Made by a program: the position numbers and the translations under genes
Notes under the pieces: generated by a model
The model's database searches: none
Seen by the model: only the letters and a program-made list of their open reading frames with translations
What the model was told of the DNA's origin: nothing
Shown here: piece after piece, positions 1-8,300 of the stretch
How the letters are laid out: the number at the start of each line of letters is the position of its first letter
Position numbering within the stretch: the stretch's first letter is position 1
Assembly: GCF_013337045.2 (NCBI RefSeq)
Contig: NZ_CP118259.1
Span: 2,356,001 to 2,420,000, forward strand
Direction: 5' to 3'
Length of the DNA stretch: 64,000 nt
From: Agrobacterium vitis
GTDB lineage: Bacteria; Pseudomonadota; Alphaproteobacteria; Rhizobiales; Rhizobiaceae

Positions 1-130
1 GCCCAAAAGACGCGCTAGGATTAGGATGCTGCGATAGTCCCCAGTTCATGAAAAGGGGCTCGATGCGATCATGAAATTGCTGCTTGACCGCTTTCATATT
101 ACTGATCTTTTTCCCGGTCTTTTGCTTCAT
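1..130 (-). CDS. Partial CDS, probable immunity protein of the RHS-type toxin locus
   Basis: An ATG on the minus strand at 130 opens a frame that stays open to the left edge (43 codons, beginning MKQKTGKKISNMKAVKQQ and later FMNWGLSQHP). It starts 2 bp after the TAG stop of the toxin-like ORF at 133-852, a spacing typical of translational coupling. In polymorphic toxin loci the gene directly 3' of the toxin is usually its immunity gene, so I infer that role from position only. The visible part is short and lysine-rich at the start, with no signal peptide, which would fit a cytosolic partner of a nuclease toxin. I do not recognise the family. Confidence 0.5.
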   Translation of the reverse strand, partial: MKQKTGKKISNMKAVKQQFHDRIEPLFMNWGLSQHPNPSASFG

Positions 131-132
131 GA

Positions 133-852
133 CTAATCTTGATATTTTTGGCTATCATCGACTTGTGAATGTTCGCCGGCAGCAGCGGCCCCCGCCGCAG
201 TTCCACTTGCAAAACCGGAAACGGAATCCGGCGTCATCCGATTGACCTCAAATTCTGCGCCATTTGCAAGTGCATCTCGCTGATTTTTAGTAAGGCCGGC
301 GGCTTTACCAAATTTCGACTCCACAAGTCTGCTATTTCCGGTAAATATATTTTGGAATTCGTGATCTATTATCGCCCGTCTGTCGAGGCCTGTCGCTGTT
401 TTACCGCCAGAAAGGACAGGCCGATTACCGAGATCAACATTCCCCTTAAATAATTCCTTAAATGTTGTCAGCCCCTCTCCAAGTTTACCCTTTTGTGCAG
501 CCGACAATCCCTGCAAGGAACCACTCACTTTGGAGCCAACGGCTCCTCCAACGACCCCGAATACCGCACCTGACATCGCATCACCAGCGACGCCCGCAAC
601 GGTAGGGGCCTGTCCGTTGAATGCCTTTTTGGCCACCCCGGCAGCGACATTGCCCGTCACCCCGGACGCTCCGTAGACGCCGGCACCAAGCCCCGATGCC
701 AGTCCGGCAGTGGCACCAGCAACCGCGCCACCGATTGCGGCTCCTGCATAAACGTTTGCACCACTTATACCAAGTCTCGAAGATGCTGACGCATCCTCGA
801 CTTGAAGAATTGAAAATATCTCAAATGCGTCAGAGGCTTGAGATATTTTCAA
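133..852 (-). CDS. C-terminal part of an RHS-type toxin, nuclease-like (separated from its RHS core by a repeat insertion)
   Basis: 239 codons starting at TTG. The first ~28 residues are encoded by the inserted 119-bp repeat. After it comes a glycine/alanine-rich hydrophobic stretch (from GISGANVYAGAAIGGAVAGA), typical of the segment after an RHS core, then a charged C-terminal domain with TGLDRRAIIDHEF and LVESKFGKAAGLTKNQRDAL. The E-x-K in VESKF with an upstream acidic residue and a following LTxxQR resembles restriction-endonuclease-fold toxin domains; that is family-level inference. The TTG start overlaps the TGA stop of the upstream ORF (TTGA), so coupled translation is possible. Excising the repeat fuses this frame to the ORF at 849-1175. 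It may be a pseudogene fragment or a re-started toxin. Confidence 0.55.
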   Translation of the reverse strand: MKISQASDAFEIFSILQVEDASASSRLGISGANVYAGAAIGGAVAGATAGLASGLGAGVYGASGVTGNVAAGVAKKAFNGQAPTVAGVAGDAMSGAVFGVVGGAVGSKVSGSLQGLSAAQKGKLGEGLTTFKELFKGNVDLGNRPVLSGGKTATGLDRRAIIDHEFQNIFTGNSRLVESKFGKAAGLTKNQRDALANGAEFEVNRMTPDSVSGFASGTAAGAAAAGEHSQVDDSQKYQD

Positions 853-887
853 ACGGAATACGAAGAGTCATTTTCAATGAATCTTCG
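769..887. repeat. 119-bp structured intergenic-type repeat inserted in a toxin gene, flanked by ATA duplication
   Basis: The element contains three palindromes: GATGCtgacGCATC near 782-795; a 13-bp stem GAAAATATCTCAA (812-824) with TTGAGATATTTTC (838-850); and a 9-bp stem ATACGAAGA (858-866) with TCTTCGTAT (882-890), the last three bases belonging to the flanking duplication. ATA (minus strand) is found on both sides, at 766-768 and 888-890, as a 3-bp target duplication. Removing 122 bp joins the two flanking frames without a stop. Related copies are at about 10371-10440 and 17594-17655. It resembles a rhizobial intergenic palindromic (RIME/REP-like) element; the family name is not established. 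Confidence 0.75.
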
Positions 888-1175
888 TATTGAGCGACCA
901 TTATAAGTATCCATAGCCGCCTGAACGGCCACTCCGATAGCCGCACCCACCACAGCGCCTGCGACGGCAAAATGACCGTTGGCATCGCTATTGTTGATGG
1001 GCTCGTTCAAAGCATAGGCGTAACGGTTGGTGTTAACACCCGCCAGCGTCGGATCCATGGGGTCAGGCGATATGAACCGCGCATTCGCCCCGGAACTGTA
1101 TGACAAAGTCAGAGATCCGGAAATGAGAAAACTAAATAAAACACGACTATAATTTGCACGCAACGAAAGGGCCAT
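849..1175 (-). CDS. Short RHS-core-end protein with signal-like N-terminus (truncated by repeat)
   Basis: 108 aa. Residues 1-33 form a basic then hydrophobic segment (VLFSFLISGSLTLSYSSG) ending ANA, resembling a signal peptide. It runs straight into the conserved end of an RHS core (RFISPDPMDPTLAGVNTNRY, then AYALNEPINNSDANGHF) and a glycine-zipper-like stretch. The usual several hundred residues of YD repeats are absent. A strong purine-rich stretch (GGGGGGTGG on the minus strand) precedes the ATG, supporting this start. The last ~12 residues (RRFIENDSSYSV) come from the inserted repeat, whose TGA ends the frame. Ancestrally this was one 306-codon gene with the downstream ORF. Confidence 0.6.
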   Translation of the reverse strand: MALSLRANYSRVLFSFLISGSLTLSYSSGANARFISPDPMDPTLAGVNTNRYAYALNEPINNSDANGHFAVAGAVVGAAIGVAVQAAMDTYNGRSIRRFIENDSSYSV

Positions 1176-1352
1176 AAGCCACCACCCCCCAAATTTTCAA
1201 TTATAAATTGCATCCCCAGACTTAACAATATCTGATCTTTTTGGGATGTCCAAACCGAAGTTGAGATTGTGAACGCTTAAAAAACGACCCGTGGCAAATA
1301 ATTATTAAAAACTATATAGTGCACGCCGTCGTGATGTTGGAAGCAACGTCCT

Positions 1353-2774
1353 TCACACCGCCCTCGGCAGCCGCACCACCACCTTCAACCCTCCCTCCGC
1401 AGCACTCCCCAACGTCACCTTGCCGCCTGCGCCTTCCACCACTTCGCGGACGATGGCGAGGCCGAGGCCGCTGCCTTCGGGTTGTGTGCCGATGATGCGA
1501 TAGAAGCGTTCGAAGACCTGTTCGTGTTCTGCGGGCGCGATGCCGGGGCCGCTGTCTTCGACGGTGAGTTGTACGGTGTCGGCAAGCGTCTCCACTGTTA
1601 CCGTCACCACGCCGGGGGACGGCGTGTAGCGCAGGGCGTTATCAACCAGGTTGACGGTCATTTCGCGCAGCATGGTGGCGTCGCCGGTGACGGGGGCCGC
1701 CCCTTCCGCCTCCAGGCCGAGATCGATGCCGCGCCGCAATGCGTCTTCGGCCTGGGCTTCCAGCACTTGGCGGGCGATATCGGCCATATCGACGTGGTCG
1801 GCGCGGGGCGCGCGGCTGCCCGGTTCGGCGCGGGTTAGGGTCAGCAATTGTTCGGCAAGCCGGGTCACTTGCCGGGTGCTTCGGATCAGCGCGTGCAGTG
1901 CCTCTTCGCGCCGGGCGGAGTCGGTTTCACGGGCGGCAAAGCTGGCTTGCGTCGAAATCAGCGTCAGTGGTGTACGCAATTGATGGGCGGCATTGGCGAC
2001 GAAGCGTTTTTGCGCCGCCATCTGGCGCTGCACGCGGTTCATGTAGTCATTCAGCGCCCGCACCAGCGGACGAAGCTCGGTATGGACGATCGCCTCATCA
2101 AAAGGCTCCAACTGGTCACGGCGGCGGGCGCGCACCGCATCCCGCAGCCGCAAGACGGGGGCAAGACCGCGCTGGAGCCCCAGCACCGTCACCACCCCAG
2201 CGACCAGAACCAGCAGAACCTGCCCGTTAAAATTCGAAAACCACAGATGGGTGCGCATCGCCTGCTGGCTATAGCGCGTCACCGCCACCGTCACCGTGAC
2301 GCCCGCGCCATCAGTCCCTGCACCAGAATCAAAGCCGACCACCGGATGGTTCAGCATCAAGGCACGGACATTGAGATTACGAAACACCATGTCTTCGCCC
2401 TGGTGTTCATGGGCCGGGGTTTGCAGGTCGGCATAGCCGGACAGCAGATTGCCCCAGGCGGTCGTGACCCGGTAATAGACCCGGTCGCCAAAGCCGGTAT
2501 CGAAGATTTCCAGCGCTGCCGGTGGAATATCCACCTCGACATTGCCGCCCTGATCGACCCGCACCGCCTCGGCAATCATCCGTGCTGAGCCGAGCAGCAT
2601 ATTATCCGTCACCAGATTGGCAGTGCTGCGGGCCATGACCAGCCCGAAATAGAGATTGAAGCCGATCACGCCGACCAGCGTCACCATCACCCAGGCCAGA
2701 AGCTGTGCCCGCAGACTGTGGCGCAGCCGCAGCAAGGGCCGGACACGACCAAAATTCATGCCGCGCCCGCCCAT
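1353..2774 (-). CDS. Sensor histidine kinase, TctE/QseC-like
   Basis: 473-aa membrane kinase, 15 bp downstream of its response regulator on the same strand, so one operon. Two membrane segments (about 25-48, AWVMVTLVGVIGFNLYFGL; and about 183-203, VLLVLVAGVVTVLG) frame a periplasmic sensor domain of the 2CSK_N type. The phosphoacceptor box FVANAAHQLRTPL (H near 257), an N box (NLVDNALRY) and the ATP-lid motifs DSGPGI and GSGLGLAIV are intact, so catalysis is expected. Members of this family often sense carboxylates, but no transporter gene lies beside this pair, so the signal is unknown. The start is supported by GGGGAG 7 bp before the ATG. Confidence 0.9.
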   Translation of the reverse strand: MGGRGMNFGRVRPLLRLRHSLRAQLLAWVMVTLVGVIGFNLYFGLVMARSTANLVTDNMLLGSARMIAEAVRVDQGGNVEVDIPPAALEIFDTGFGDRVYYRVTTAWGNLLSGYADLQTPAHEHQGEDMVFRNLNVRALMLNHPVVGFDSGAGTDGAGVTVTVAVTRYSQQAMRTHLWFSNFNGQVLLVLVAGVVTVLGLQRGLAPVLRLRDAVRARRRDQLEPFDEAIVHTELRPLVRALNDYMNRVQRQMAAQKRFVANAAHQLRTPLTLISTQASFAARETDSARREEALHALIRSTRQVTRLAEQLLTLTRAEPGSRAPRADHVDMADIARQVLEAQAEDALRRGIDLGLEAEGAAPVTGDATMLREMTVNLVDNALRYTPSPGVVTVTVETLADTVQLTVEDSGPGIAPAEHEQVFERFYRIIGTQPEGSGLGLAIVREVVEGAGGKVTLGSAAEGGLKVVVRLPRAV

Positions 2775-2789
2775 ATCACGCTCCCCATC

Positions 2790-3455
2790 TCACGCGGCCC
2801 GCAGCATATAGCCGAGGCCACGCAGGGTGGCGATCTGCACCGTCCCGCCTTCCAGCTTTTTGCGCACCCGATGCACGTAAATCTCAATGGCGCTCGGATC
2901 GGTCTCGGCATCGAAGCCAAATACGCTTTGCGACAGCGCCGCCTTGGTGACGGTGCTGCCCGCCTTTAGTATCAGATATTCCAGCACCGAATGTTCGCGT
3001 GGCGTTAGCGATAAAACCTCACCCTTGAGGGAAAACTGCCGGGTTGCGCTGTTCAACACCAGATCAGCCACGGCAATTTCCGGGCTGGCAAGATCATGCC
3101 CGCGCCGGATCAATGCCCGCAGCCGGGCTTCCAGCTCGGCCATTTCGAAAGGCTTGGCGAGATAGTCGTCGGCACCGGAATCCAGCCCCGCCACCCGTCC
3201 GTCCAGCGAGGCATTGGCAGTCAGGATAATCACCGGAACCTTACGGCCACTGCGGCGAATGCGCTTCAGCAGGGTCATTCCATCGATCTTCGGCAGGGAC
3301 AGATCGAGGATCACGGCGGCATAATCGGCGAGGTTCAAAAAATCCTCGGCCTCCTCGCCATCATGGGCGGCATCCACGGTGTAATGCGCCTGGGTCAGGG
3401 CCTTGGCCAGCCAATCGGCCAATTCATGATTGTCTTCAACGATCAGCAATCGCAT
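2790..3455 (-). CDS. OmpR-family response regulator, TctD-like
   Basis: 221 aa. The N-terminal receiver has acidic residues VEDN, phosphoacceptor D51 in AVILDLSLPK, the conserved T in VIILTANA and K in YLAKPF. The C-terminal winged-helix Trans_reg_C domain (about 125-218) carries LTPREHSVLEYLILKAG, IYVHRVRKKL and RGLGYML. It phosphorelays with the kinase encoded just downstream and presumably binds DNA as a dimer. First gene of the two-gene operon; about 100 bp separate it from the phosphoesterase gene upstream. Targets cannot be read from the window. Confidence 0.92.
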   Translation of the reverse strand: MRLLIVEDNHELADWLAKALTQAHYTVDAAHDGEEAEDFLNLADYAAVILDLSLPKIDGMTLLKRIRRSGRKVPVIILTANASLDGRVAGLDSGADDYLAKPFEMAELEARLRALIRRGHDLASPEIAVADLVLNSATRQFSLKGEVLSLTPREHSVLEYLILKAGSTVTKAALSQSVFGFDAETDPSAIEIYVHRVRKKLEGGTVQIATLRGLGYMLRAA

Positions 3456-3554
3456 GATGGTTCATTCATCCTCTTCCCGGAGCCATCATACAGCGCCGCT
3501 GATCAAAAAGGTCGCGGAAAGAGTTTTGCAACAGATTATTTTTGGCATTGATCG

Positions 3555-4301
3555 TCAGGCGAGCCAGCCGCTTTCCAGCCCGCTTGCCCAATCGTCCCGA
3601 CCCCTGTCCGCCGCCAGCCGGGCCATTTCGAGATGACGGTAAGGCACCTGCCGGAACGTCACCGTCCAGCCTGTTTCACCCTTTTCCAGAATGGCGTAGG
3701 AAGCGAGCGGCGTTCCGGCTTCCACCCGGTGATAAAACGGCACGTCATCATCATAGGCCGGGCAGCCGACGCTGCCGGGATTGACGATCAGCCGCCCATC
3801 GGTAAGCCGCACCGCACGCGGCAGATGCGAATGGGCGCAGAGGATCAGCTCCTGCCCGACGCCCTCGGCCAGTGCTTCAATTTCGGCGCGGGCTTTAAGA
3901 TGCACCAGGCCTTCGGGGCTGACGCTTTCCAGCCAGTAGAGATCGTCAATGTCAGGCGTGGCATGGCAGAGAAACACCTCCTCGCGCCAAACCGTGGTGA
4001 CCGGCAGGCGTTGCAGCCATTGCAAATGCCGGGGCGAGAGCTGGTCATAGGCTTGCGCATCGGAAGAATGCATCGCCGCCCTGTCCTGCTCGATCAGATA
4101 GCGGTCGTGATTGCCCCTGACGGTGACGAGATCCAGCAACAGCAGCAGGTCGCCGGTGCGCCCCGCCTCCAGCGGCCCGGAAAAACAATCACCGAGATTG
4201 ACGACATGGTCATAGCCAATGCCCTGAGCGGCAATATCGGCCAGCACCGCTTCCAGAGCCAGACAATTGCCGTGAATATCGGCGATAGCGGCAAACCGCA
4301 T
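3555..4301 (-). CDS. Metallophosphoesterase family protein (YfcE-like)
   Basis: 248 aa with the calcineurin-like metal-binding motifs in order: DIHGN (9-13), GDCFSGP, RGNHD, CAHSHLPR (a variant of GHTH) and NPGSVG. These coordinate a dinuclear metal centre that hydrolyses phosphomono- or diesters. It is a cytosolic enzyme without signal peptide. It follows uraH with 3 bp between the genes, so it is co-transcribed with allA-uraH. A role in ureide metabolism is possible by context but not shown by the sequence. Confidence 0.85.
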   Translation of the reverse strand: MRFAAIADIHGNCLALEAVLADIAAQGIGYDHVVNLGDCFSGPLEAGRTGDLLLLLDLVTVRGNHDRYLIEQDRAAMHSSDAQAYDQLSPRHLQWLQRLPVTTVWREEVFLCHATPDIDDLYWLESVSPEGLVHLKARAEIEALAEGVGQELILCAHSHLPRAVRLTDGRLIVNPGSVGCPAYDDDVPFYHRVEAGTPLASYAILEKGETGWTVTFRQVPYRHLEMARLAADRGRDDWASGLESGWLA

Positions 4302-4304
4302 CTC

Positions 4305-4661
4305 TCAGCTCCCCCGATAGGTTGAGTAGCCGTAGGGCGAAAGCAGTAGCGGCACATGGTAATGGGCCTGCGGATCGGCAATGCCGAAGCGAATGGGAAT
4401 GACATCCAGAAACGGCGGATCGGTCAGTTCCGCCCCCTGGGTAAGCAGATAGTCACCGGCATGAAACAGCAATTCATATTGGCCGATGCGAAAGTCCTCG
4501 CCAGCCAGGATCGGCCCGCCATCCACCCGGCCATCGGCATTGGTGAACACGGTCTTGATCAGCTCCGCCTCCTCGCCGTTCATCCGCATCAGCTGAATGC
4601 GCAGGCCAGACGCCGGGCGGCCCAAGGCGGTATCAAGAACATGGGTGGTCAGGCCGGTCAT
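4305..4661 (-). CDS. uraH: 5-hydroxyisourate hydrolase
   Basis: 118-aa transthyretin-like enzyme hydrolysing 5-hydroxyisourate, the urate oxidation product, to OHCU. The N-terminal signature [12 protein letters not shown] with the active-site His, the central HAGDYL region and the C-terminal family hallmark YRGS ([11 protein letters not shown] at the very end) are all present, and the length is normal. Its start overlaps the allA stop by 4 bp (ATGA), indicating translational coupling. The next pathway enzyme, uraD, is 8 kb away at 12373-12882. No urate oxidase gene is in the window. Confidence 0.95.
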   Translation of the reverse strand: MTGLTTHVLDTALGRPASGLRIQLMRMNGEEAELIKTVFTNADGRVDGGPILAGEDFRIGQYELLFHAGDYLLTQGAELTDPPFLDVIPIRFGIADPQAHYHVPLLLSPYGYSTYRGS

Positions 4662-5167
4662 GGGCGTGGCTCCAGAATCAGGTAGGGCTGGTCGAAGAAG
4701 AACTCTTCCAGATTGTTTCCCGGCCCGTCGCGATCCGCAACCAGAAAATCGCTGACCTCACCGATTGCCATCAAAGGATGGTGCCAGACATTGCGGTGGT
4801 AGTTCACGCCCTGCTGCGGCTCGGCCAGAAACACCTGCGGCACGCCCGGACGGCCACCCTCGTCCAGCGAAACCGCCAGCAGGAACGGGCGGCCCGACAG
4901 CGGCGTAAAGCTTTGGCTGCCAAGCGGATGCCGTTCCATCATGCCAATTTCATAGGGAAAGTGGCGCGGCTGACCGCGAAAGATATTGAGGACCACGCGC
5001 GCGCCATCACCCACCACATCGGGGCTGGCCAAAGCATGAAACCGCTCGGTCGTTCCGCCATTGATCAGCCGCATCCGGGCGGGGTCGGCCTCGATGACAT
5101 CGCCGAATGGAGCGAAGGCTTCAGGCGTTAACGGGCGGATGGAAAGGGGAAGGAATGGCTGGGTCAT
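4658..5167 (-). CDS. allA: Ureidoglycolate lyase
   Basis: 169 aa, normal length for AllA, a cupin-like homodimeric enzyme that splits ureidoglycolate to glyoxylate and urea late in allantoin catabolism. The family features seen are [16 protein letters not shown] at the N-terminus, [15 protein letters not shown], and [11 protein letters not shown] in the cupin core. It is the first gene of an allA-uraH-phosphoesterase operon. The start is supported by its position before the conserved [12 protein letters not shown] segment. Confidence 0.93.
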   Translation of the reverse strand: MTQPFLPLSIRPLTPEAFAPFGDVIEADPARMRLINGGTTERFHALASPDVVGDGARVVLNIFRGQPRHFPYEIGMMERHPLGSQSFTPLSGRPFLLAVSLDEGGRPGVPQVFLAEPQQGVNYHRNVWHHPLMAIGEVSDFLVADRDGPGNNLEEFFFDQPYLILEPRP

Positions 5168-5296
5168 GACAAGATCCGCAAACGAGGTGGGCCAGCGGTA
5201 TCGTCGTGATTGGCATTAGAGCCACGGACATATGCCGCTAATCTCGATAGCAGTAACCCATTGGAGCAGATCAGCAAACCTGATTTCGATATTTTA

Positions 5297-5322
5297 CCCG
5301 CCCCACGGTAGCGTGGGGCGGG
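5297..5322 (-). terminator. GC-rich hairpin after the NRPS gene
   Basis: Perfect 10-bp stem CCCGCCCCAC / GTGGGGCGGG with a 6-base loop, 34 bp past the NRPS stop. No strong T-run follows, so Rho-independent function is likely but not certain. Confidence 0.6.
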
Positions 5323-5355
5323 ATAATTCAATTGTCGGTGCTAGAACCTGACGGA

Positions 5356-8300
5356 TTAGGCAAACCTCGTCACACGCTCAATCTTGGCCTCGGCCTGGGG
5401 CCGGCGCAGGACCAGAAATTCACGTAGCAGCTCGGCCTGAACGACGGCGCTGATATGGGACGCCGGTTCGATATTGAGCATGTCGTGGTGGTTGCAGGTC
5501 ATATCGCGCAGGTAAACCCTGCCCTCCACATGCGGCAACCAGGTTTCAGCATCGTAGTTGAGGATGGTGTTCAGGGCCTCACTGCCAGCACTTGGTTCGG
5601 CGCGGAAGAAATGCACATCGGCATCGATCTTGCCCGGTGTAAAGCGCTGGGCAATTTCCAGATTGTGAAGGATGGTCGCTTTGGCGCGTTCGACGAATTC
5701 CGGATCGAACTGGTGAACCTGCTCCAGCAGGACATGGTTGTCCGTATCGAACATTTTCAGCACGAAATCGCCAAGCTCGGCCAGCGATGGCTTGTCGCCC
5801 GCCGCCTTTTCGTCAAAGCCAAGGAACCCGAGGGCTGCCCGCGCCAGCGTCGCATCGTCCTGCAATTGAGCGGCAGGCTTGAAATGGTAGCTGTCCATCA
5901 TGCCCAGGAACGCGATAGCCTGGCCTTCTGCCTGCAATTGCCGGGTCATTTCATGGGCAATCAGCCCGCCCAGCGACCAGCCCAGCAGATGGTATGGCCC
6001 GTGCGGCTGGATCTTGCGAATCCTCTGCACATAGAGCGCGGCCATATCCTCGATAGAGCGAGGCAAAGCGGCAAGGTCATGCAACCCGTCCGATTGCAGG
6101 GCATAGACCGGCACATCGTCGCTCAAATGCTGCGCGAGCGAGAAGAAGCTCCAGCCCAGGCCCAGCACCGGATGGATGCAGAACAGCGGCGGGCGCTCAC
6201 CCTTGGCGCGGATGGCCAGCACCGGCTCGATCAGCGGCGAGCCTGCGCTTGCCTCATCCAGATGCACCGCCAAGGCGGCGATGGTTGGCGTTTCGAACAC
6301 GGCACCGAGCGGGATTTCGCCCTTCAACCGGCTGCGAACGGCGGAAATCATTCCAGCGGCAGCCAGCGAATCGCCGCCGAGCACGAAGAAACTGTCGTGA
6401 ATGCCGATCTGCTCCAGACCGAGGATCTCGCACCACAAGGCGGCAAGCCGCTTTTCGGCATCGGTCCCCGGCAGGGCAATGCCTTCCGTCACCGTCCATT
6501 GTGGCAATGGCAGCGCATGGCGGTCGGTCTTGCCATTCGAGTTCAACGGAATAGCTTCCAGCACCACATAGGCCGCCGGGATCATATGGACGGGAATAAC
6601 TTTGCCCAACCGCTCCGAAAGATCTGCGGCATCCAGCGTGGCACCCTCGCCTACCGCACCCTCTCTGGGGACAACATAAGCAACCAGTCGCTTTTCGCGG
6701 CCCGGATCATCGCGCAGAATAACCACGGCTTCACGCACCTGTGGCAGGGCAGCAAGCGCTGCCTCGATTTCGCCCGGCTCCACCCGGAAGCCGCGGATCT
6801 TGATCTGGTGGTCGTTGCGGCCGAGATAGTCCAGCACGCCATCGCGCCGCCAGCGCACCAGGTCACCTGTCCGGTAGATCCGCTCGCCTTCGCCTGCGAA
6901 AGGATCAGCCATGAATTTTTCTGCCGTCAGGTCCGGGCGGTTCAGGTAGCCCTTCGCCACGCCCGCACCACCGATATACAGTTCACCGATAAAGCCGGGC
7001 GGCACTGGCTGAAGATGCCGGTCGAGGACATAAACGCGGGTATTCCAGATTGGCCTGCCAATTGGCGCGCTGTCGAGATCGCTGCCCAAAAGCGGCATGT
7101 TGGTGGACCAGATCGTGGTTTCGGTCGGTCCGTAAACATTGAGAACGGGATGACCGAGCCGTGCCATCTTATGGGCGAGATCGGCAGGAAGCGCCTCGCC
7201 ACCCACCAGGCTGCGCAAACCCTTCAGGCCCTCATGATGATCGGCCAGCAACGCACGCCACAAAGACGGCGTCGCCTGCATAATGGTAATGCCCGCACTG
7301 CGGATCAACCCATGCAGCACTGCCGGGTCGCGCACTTCCGAGCGCAACGCGATCACCGTGCGTGCACCTGCCAGCAGCGGCAGATAAAGCTCAAGGGCTG
7401 CAATATCGAAGGAAATCGTCGTGACGGCCAGCAAGCGGTCTTCGCTGTCCAGTTTCAGCAGGTCCTGCATCGACAGGAGGAAGTTCATCAGGCCGCGATG
7501 CGGAATTTCCACACCCTTGGGCCGACCGGTCGAACCGGACGTAAAGATGATATAGGCCGTGTCGGTCAGCGACGGCCCCTTCGGCAGGTCACGTCCCTGT
7601 CGCTCGAGGGGTTTATCGAGGAAGATCAGGTTGTCGGTGGCATCCGGCAGGTTGCCAGCCACTTCCTCTGTGGTGATGACGCAAGCTGGCTGCGCATCCT
7701 CCAGAATCATCGCCACCCGCGAGGCTGGATCAGCCGGATCGAGCGGCAGATAGGCCGCGCCGCTTTTCAGCACCGCCAGCAACGCCACAACCATGTTTTC
7801 AGACCGCGGCACAGCCACAGCCACCAGGGCACCGGCTACCGCGCCCTTTTCCATCAGATAGCCAGCCAGATGATCGGAGGCTGCATCCAGTTCGCCATAG
7901 GTCATCTGGCGTCCGCCAAAGGATAGCGCGACCGCATCCGGCGTGCGGGCTGCCTGCGCCCGGAACAGTTCCGGCCAAGTCTGATCCGGCAATTTATGGG
8001 CCGTATCATTCCAATCTGTCAGGATTTCCTGACGCTCCCACGTTGACAGCAGGCTGACGTCGCGCAGCGGCTTTTCCGGCGCGGCCAGAATCTCTCTCAG
8101 CATACGGGTAAACCGTGCCTCGTGATCGGCCAGTTCCTCCAGCGTATAGAGCGCCGGATTGGCATCGAAATCGATGCGCAGGTCGCCATTGTCGCCGCGG
8201 TCATAGGCAAAGATGGTGAAATCCGTCATCGTGCCGTTTGACATATTATGCACGGTGGTCGGATGGCCATCAAAGCGCAGATCGTAATCGAAAGGCTCGA

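Noticed and set aside
5455..7926. 823-codon open frame on the plus strand
   Set aside because: It is fully antisense to the NRPS gene, whose domains and motifs are unambiguous; the frame is a by-product of high GC codon use.
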